DNA from: Chloroflexota bacterium
GTDB lineage: Bacteria > Chloroflexota > Limnocylindria > Limnocylindrales > CSP1-4
Length of the DNA stretch: 5,718 bases
Assembly (NCBI GenBank): GCA_013696275.1
Contig: JACCYW010000457.1
Coordinates: forward strand, 1 to 5,718
Reading direction: 5' to 3'
The notes under the pieces were generated by a model. That model was not told the DNA's origin. It ran no database searches and worked only from the letters and a program-made list of their open reading frames with translations. A program made the position numbers and the translations under genes. Positions 5,049 to 5,718 of this stretch are shown piece by piece (positions within the stretch are counted from its first letter, which is position 1; each line of letters begins with the position of its first letter).

Positions 5049-5718
5049 GTGAGTAAGAACGTGGCTGTCTTCGTAGACGTGGCCAACATCTTCTATGCCG
5101 CCAAGGCGGCCGGGGTCGACATCGATTATGTGACCCTCCTTCGCTCGGCCACCGCCGGGCGTGACTTCGTGCGCGCCTATGCGTACACCGGGCTGGACCC
5201 GGAGAACGAGAACCAGCGGCAGTTCCATGCCTTCCTTTCCCGCAGCGGGTTCAAGGTGGTAAGCAAGGACATCCGCAAGTACGGCGATGGCCGGATCAAG
5301 GCGAACCTGGATATCGAGCTCGTGGTCGACATGATGCGCATGGCGAATCACCTTGATGTCTGCGTCGTCGTCTCGGGTGATGGCGATTTCGCGCCGGCCA
5401 TCAGGGCCGTCCAGCAGATGGGCGTCCGTGTCGAGGTAGTCAGCTTCCGCGGTAACACCAGCTCCGACCTCATCGAGGTAGCTGACGTCTTCACCGATAT
5501 CACGCAGTTGGCGAGGGTCGAGAAGGGCGCTCGCAGCGGGCGCCGCGTGGCCGCCGAGGGTGACCTCTCGATGACCGCCGTGCCCGAGAAAGAGAGTGAG
5601 GGTGCGGTGCGCCGCCGGCGCACCAGGCGTGATCAGCCGGCGGCCGCTGTCGACGCCGGCCGACCTGCCCCGCCGCCCAGCCCGGCGGCGGCCCCGGCGA
5701 TGCCGGGCAACCTCATCG
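5049..5718 (+). CDS. LabA-like NYN-domain (PIN-like fold) protein, 3' end cut by the window
   Basis: Starts with GTG and stays open to the window edge (223 complete codons). The NYN domain covers about residues 4-153: FVDVANIFYAA (8-18) with D10 and N13, KANLDIELVVDMMRMA (84-99) with D88 and D94, VVVSGDGDFAPAIRAVQQMG (106-125) with D111 and D113, then VRVEVVSFRGNTSSDLIEVAD (from 126). These acidic residues match the metal-binding set of NYN/PIN-like nucleases (the LabA/DUF88 group), so an RNA-cleaving or RNA-processing role is plausible but unproven. After the domain comes an Arg-rich patch (VRRRRTRR, 187-194) and an Ala/Pro-rich stretch (from about 197), probably a disordered linker; whatever follows lies outside the window. 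It diverges from the transporter operon, and nothing shows a functional link between them. Confidence 0.88.
   Translation, partial: MSKNVAVFVDVANIFYAAKAAGVDIDYVTLLRSATAGRDFVRAYAYTGLDPENENQRQFHAFLSRSGFKVVSKDIRKYGDGRIKANLDIELVVDMMRMANHLDVCVVVSGDGDFAPAIRAVQQMGVRVEVVSFRGNTSSDLIEVADVFTDITQLARVEKGARSGRRVAAEGDLSMTAVPEKESEGAVRRRRTRRDQPAAAVDAGRPAPPPSPAAAPAMPGNLI

Noticed and set aside
4637..5056. Plus-strand ORF of 139 codons in the spacer, running into the NYN gene start
   Set aside because: GTG start without a clear ribosome site, no recognisable domain, low-complexity composition, and overlap with the well-supported NYN start.
1..5718. CRISPR array, insertion sequence, tRNA or rRNA genes, defence system
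   Set aside because: No spaced repeats, transposase, terminal inverted repeats or RNA-gene signatures were found. The NYN gene alone is not evidence of a defence locus.

Overview
This is a GC-rich bacterial window. Four genes on the minus strand make up most of a high-affinity branched-chain amino acid (Liv/HAAT-type) ABC transporter operon. One partial gene on the plus strand, a LabA-like NYN-domain protein, diverges from it across a gene-poor spacer of about 530 bp. Several traits point to a high-GC, probably monoderm lineage: high GC throughout, GTG and TTG starts, a lipoprotein-type solute receptor with a low-complexity Gly/Ala/Ser linker, and long antisense mirror ORFs. Chloroflexota is my best guess and Actinomycetota the alternative; this is an inference from general character, not from a marker gene.

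Layout, in transcription order for the minus strand: (1) the lipoprotein substrate receptor (3195-4514); (2) an 86-bp gap with a perfect 14-bp-stem hairpin (3149-3180) and a strong Shine-Dalgarno site; (3) the livH-like permease (2179-3108, TTG start); (4) the livM-like permease (1013-2182); (5) the livG-like ATPase (3-1016). The last three genes are joined by ATGA stop/start overlaps, so they should be translationally coupled. The second ATPase of the family (livF) is not in the window; if present it would lie beyond the left edge, where livG ends 2 bases from the boundary. The encoded system would bind an amino acid at the cell surface (receptor), pass it through the LivH/LivM channel and power uptake with LivG plus a LivF partner.

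The spacer 4515-5048 has no convincing gene. It holds a weak candidate promoter for the transporter operon, a 16-bp dyad, three copies of GGGAACG, a 10-bp-period direct repeat and a few hairpins, so it is probably a regulatory region shared by divergent transcripts. From 5049 to the right edge runs a NYN (PIN-like) nuclease-family gene that is cut by the window end.

The most unusual item is in the LivG-like ATPase: an in-frame, strongly hydrophobic insertion of about 75 residues, predicted to be a two-helix membrane hairpin, lies between Walker A and the Q-loop. All catalytic motifs stay intact. Ordinary LivG proteins are soluble and about 250-260 residues long; this one is 337.
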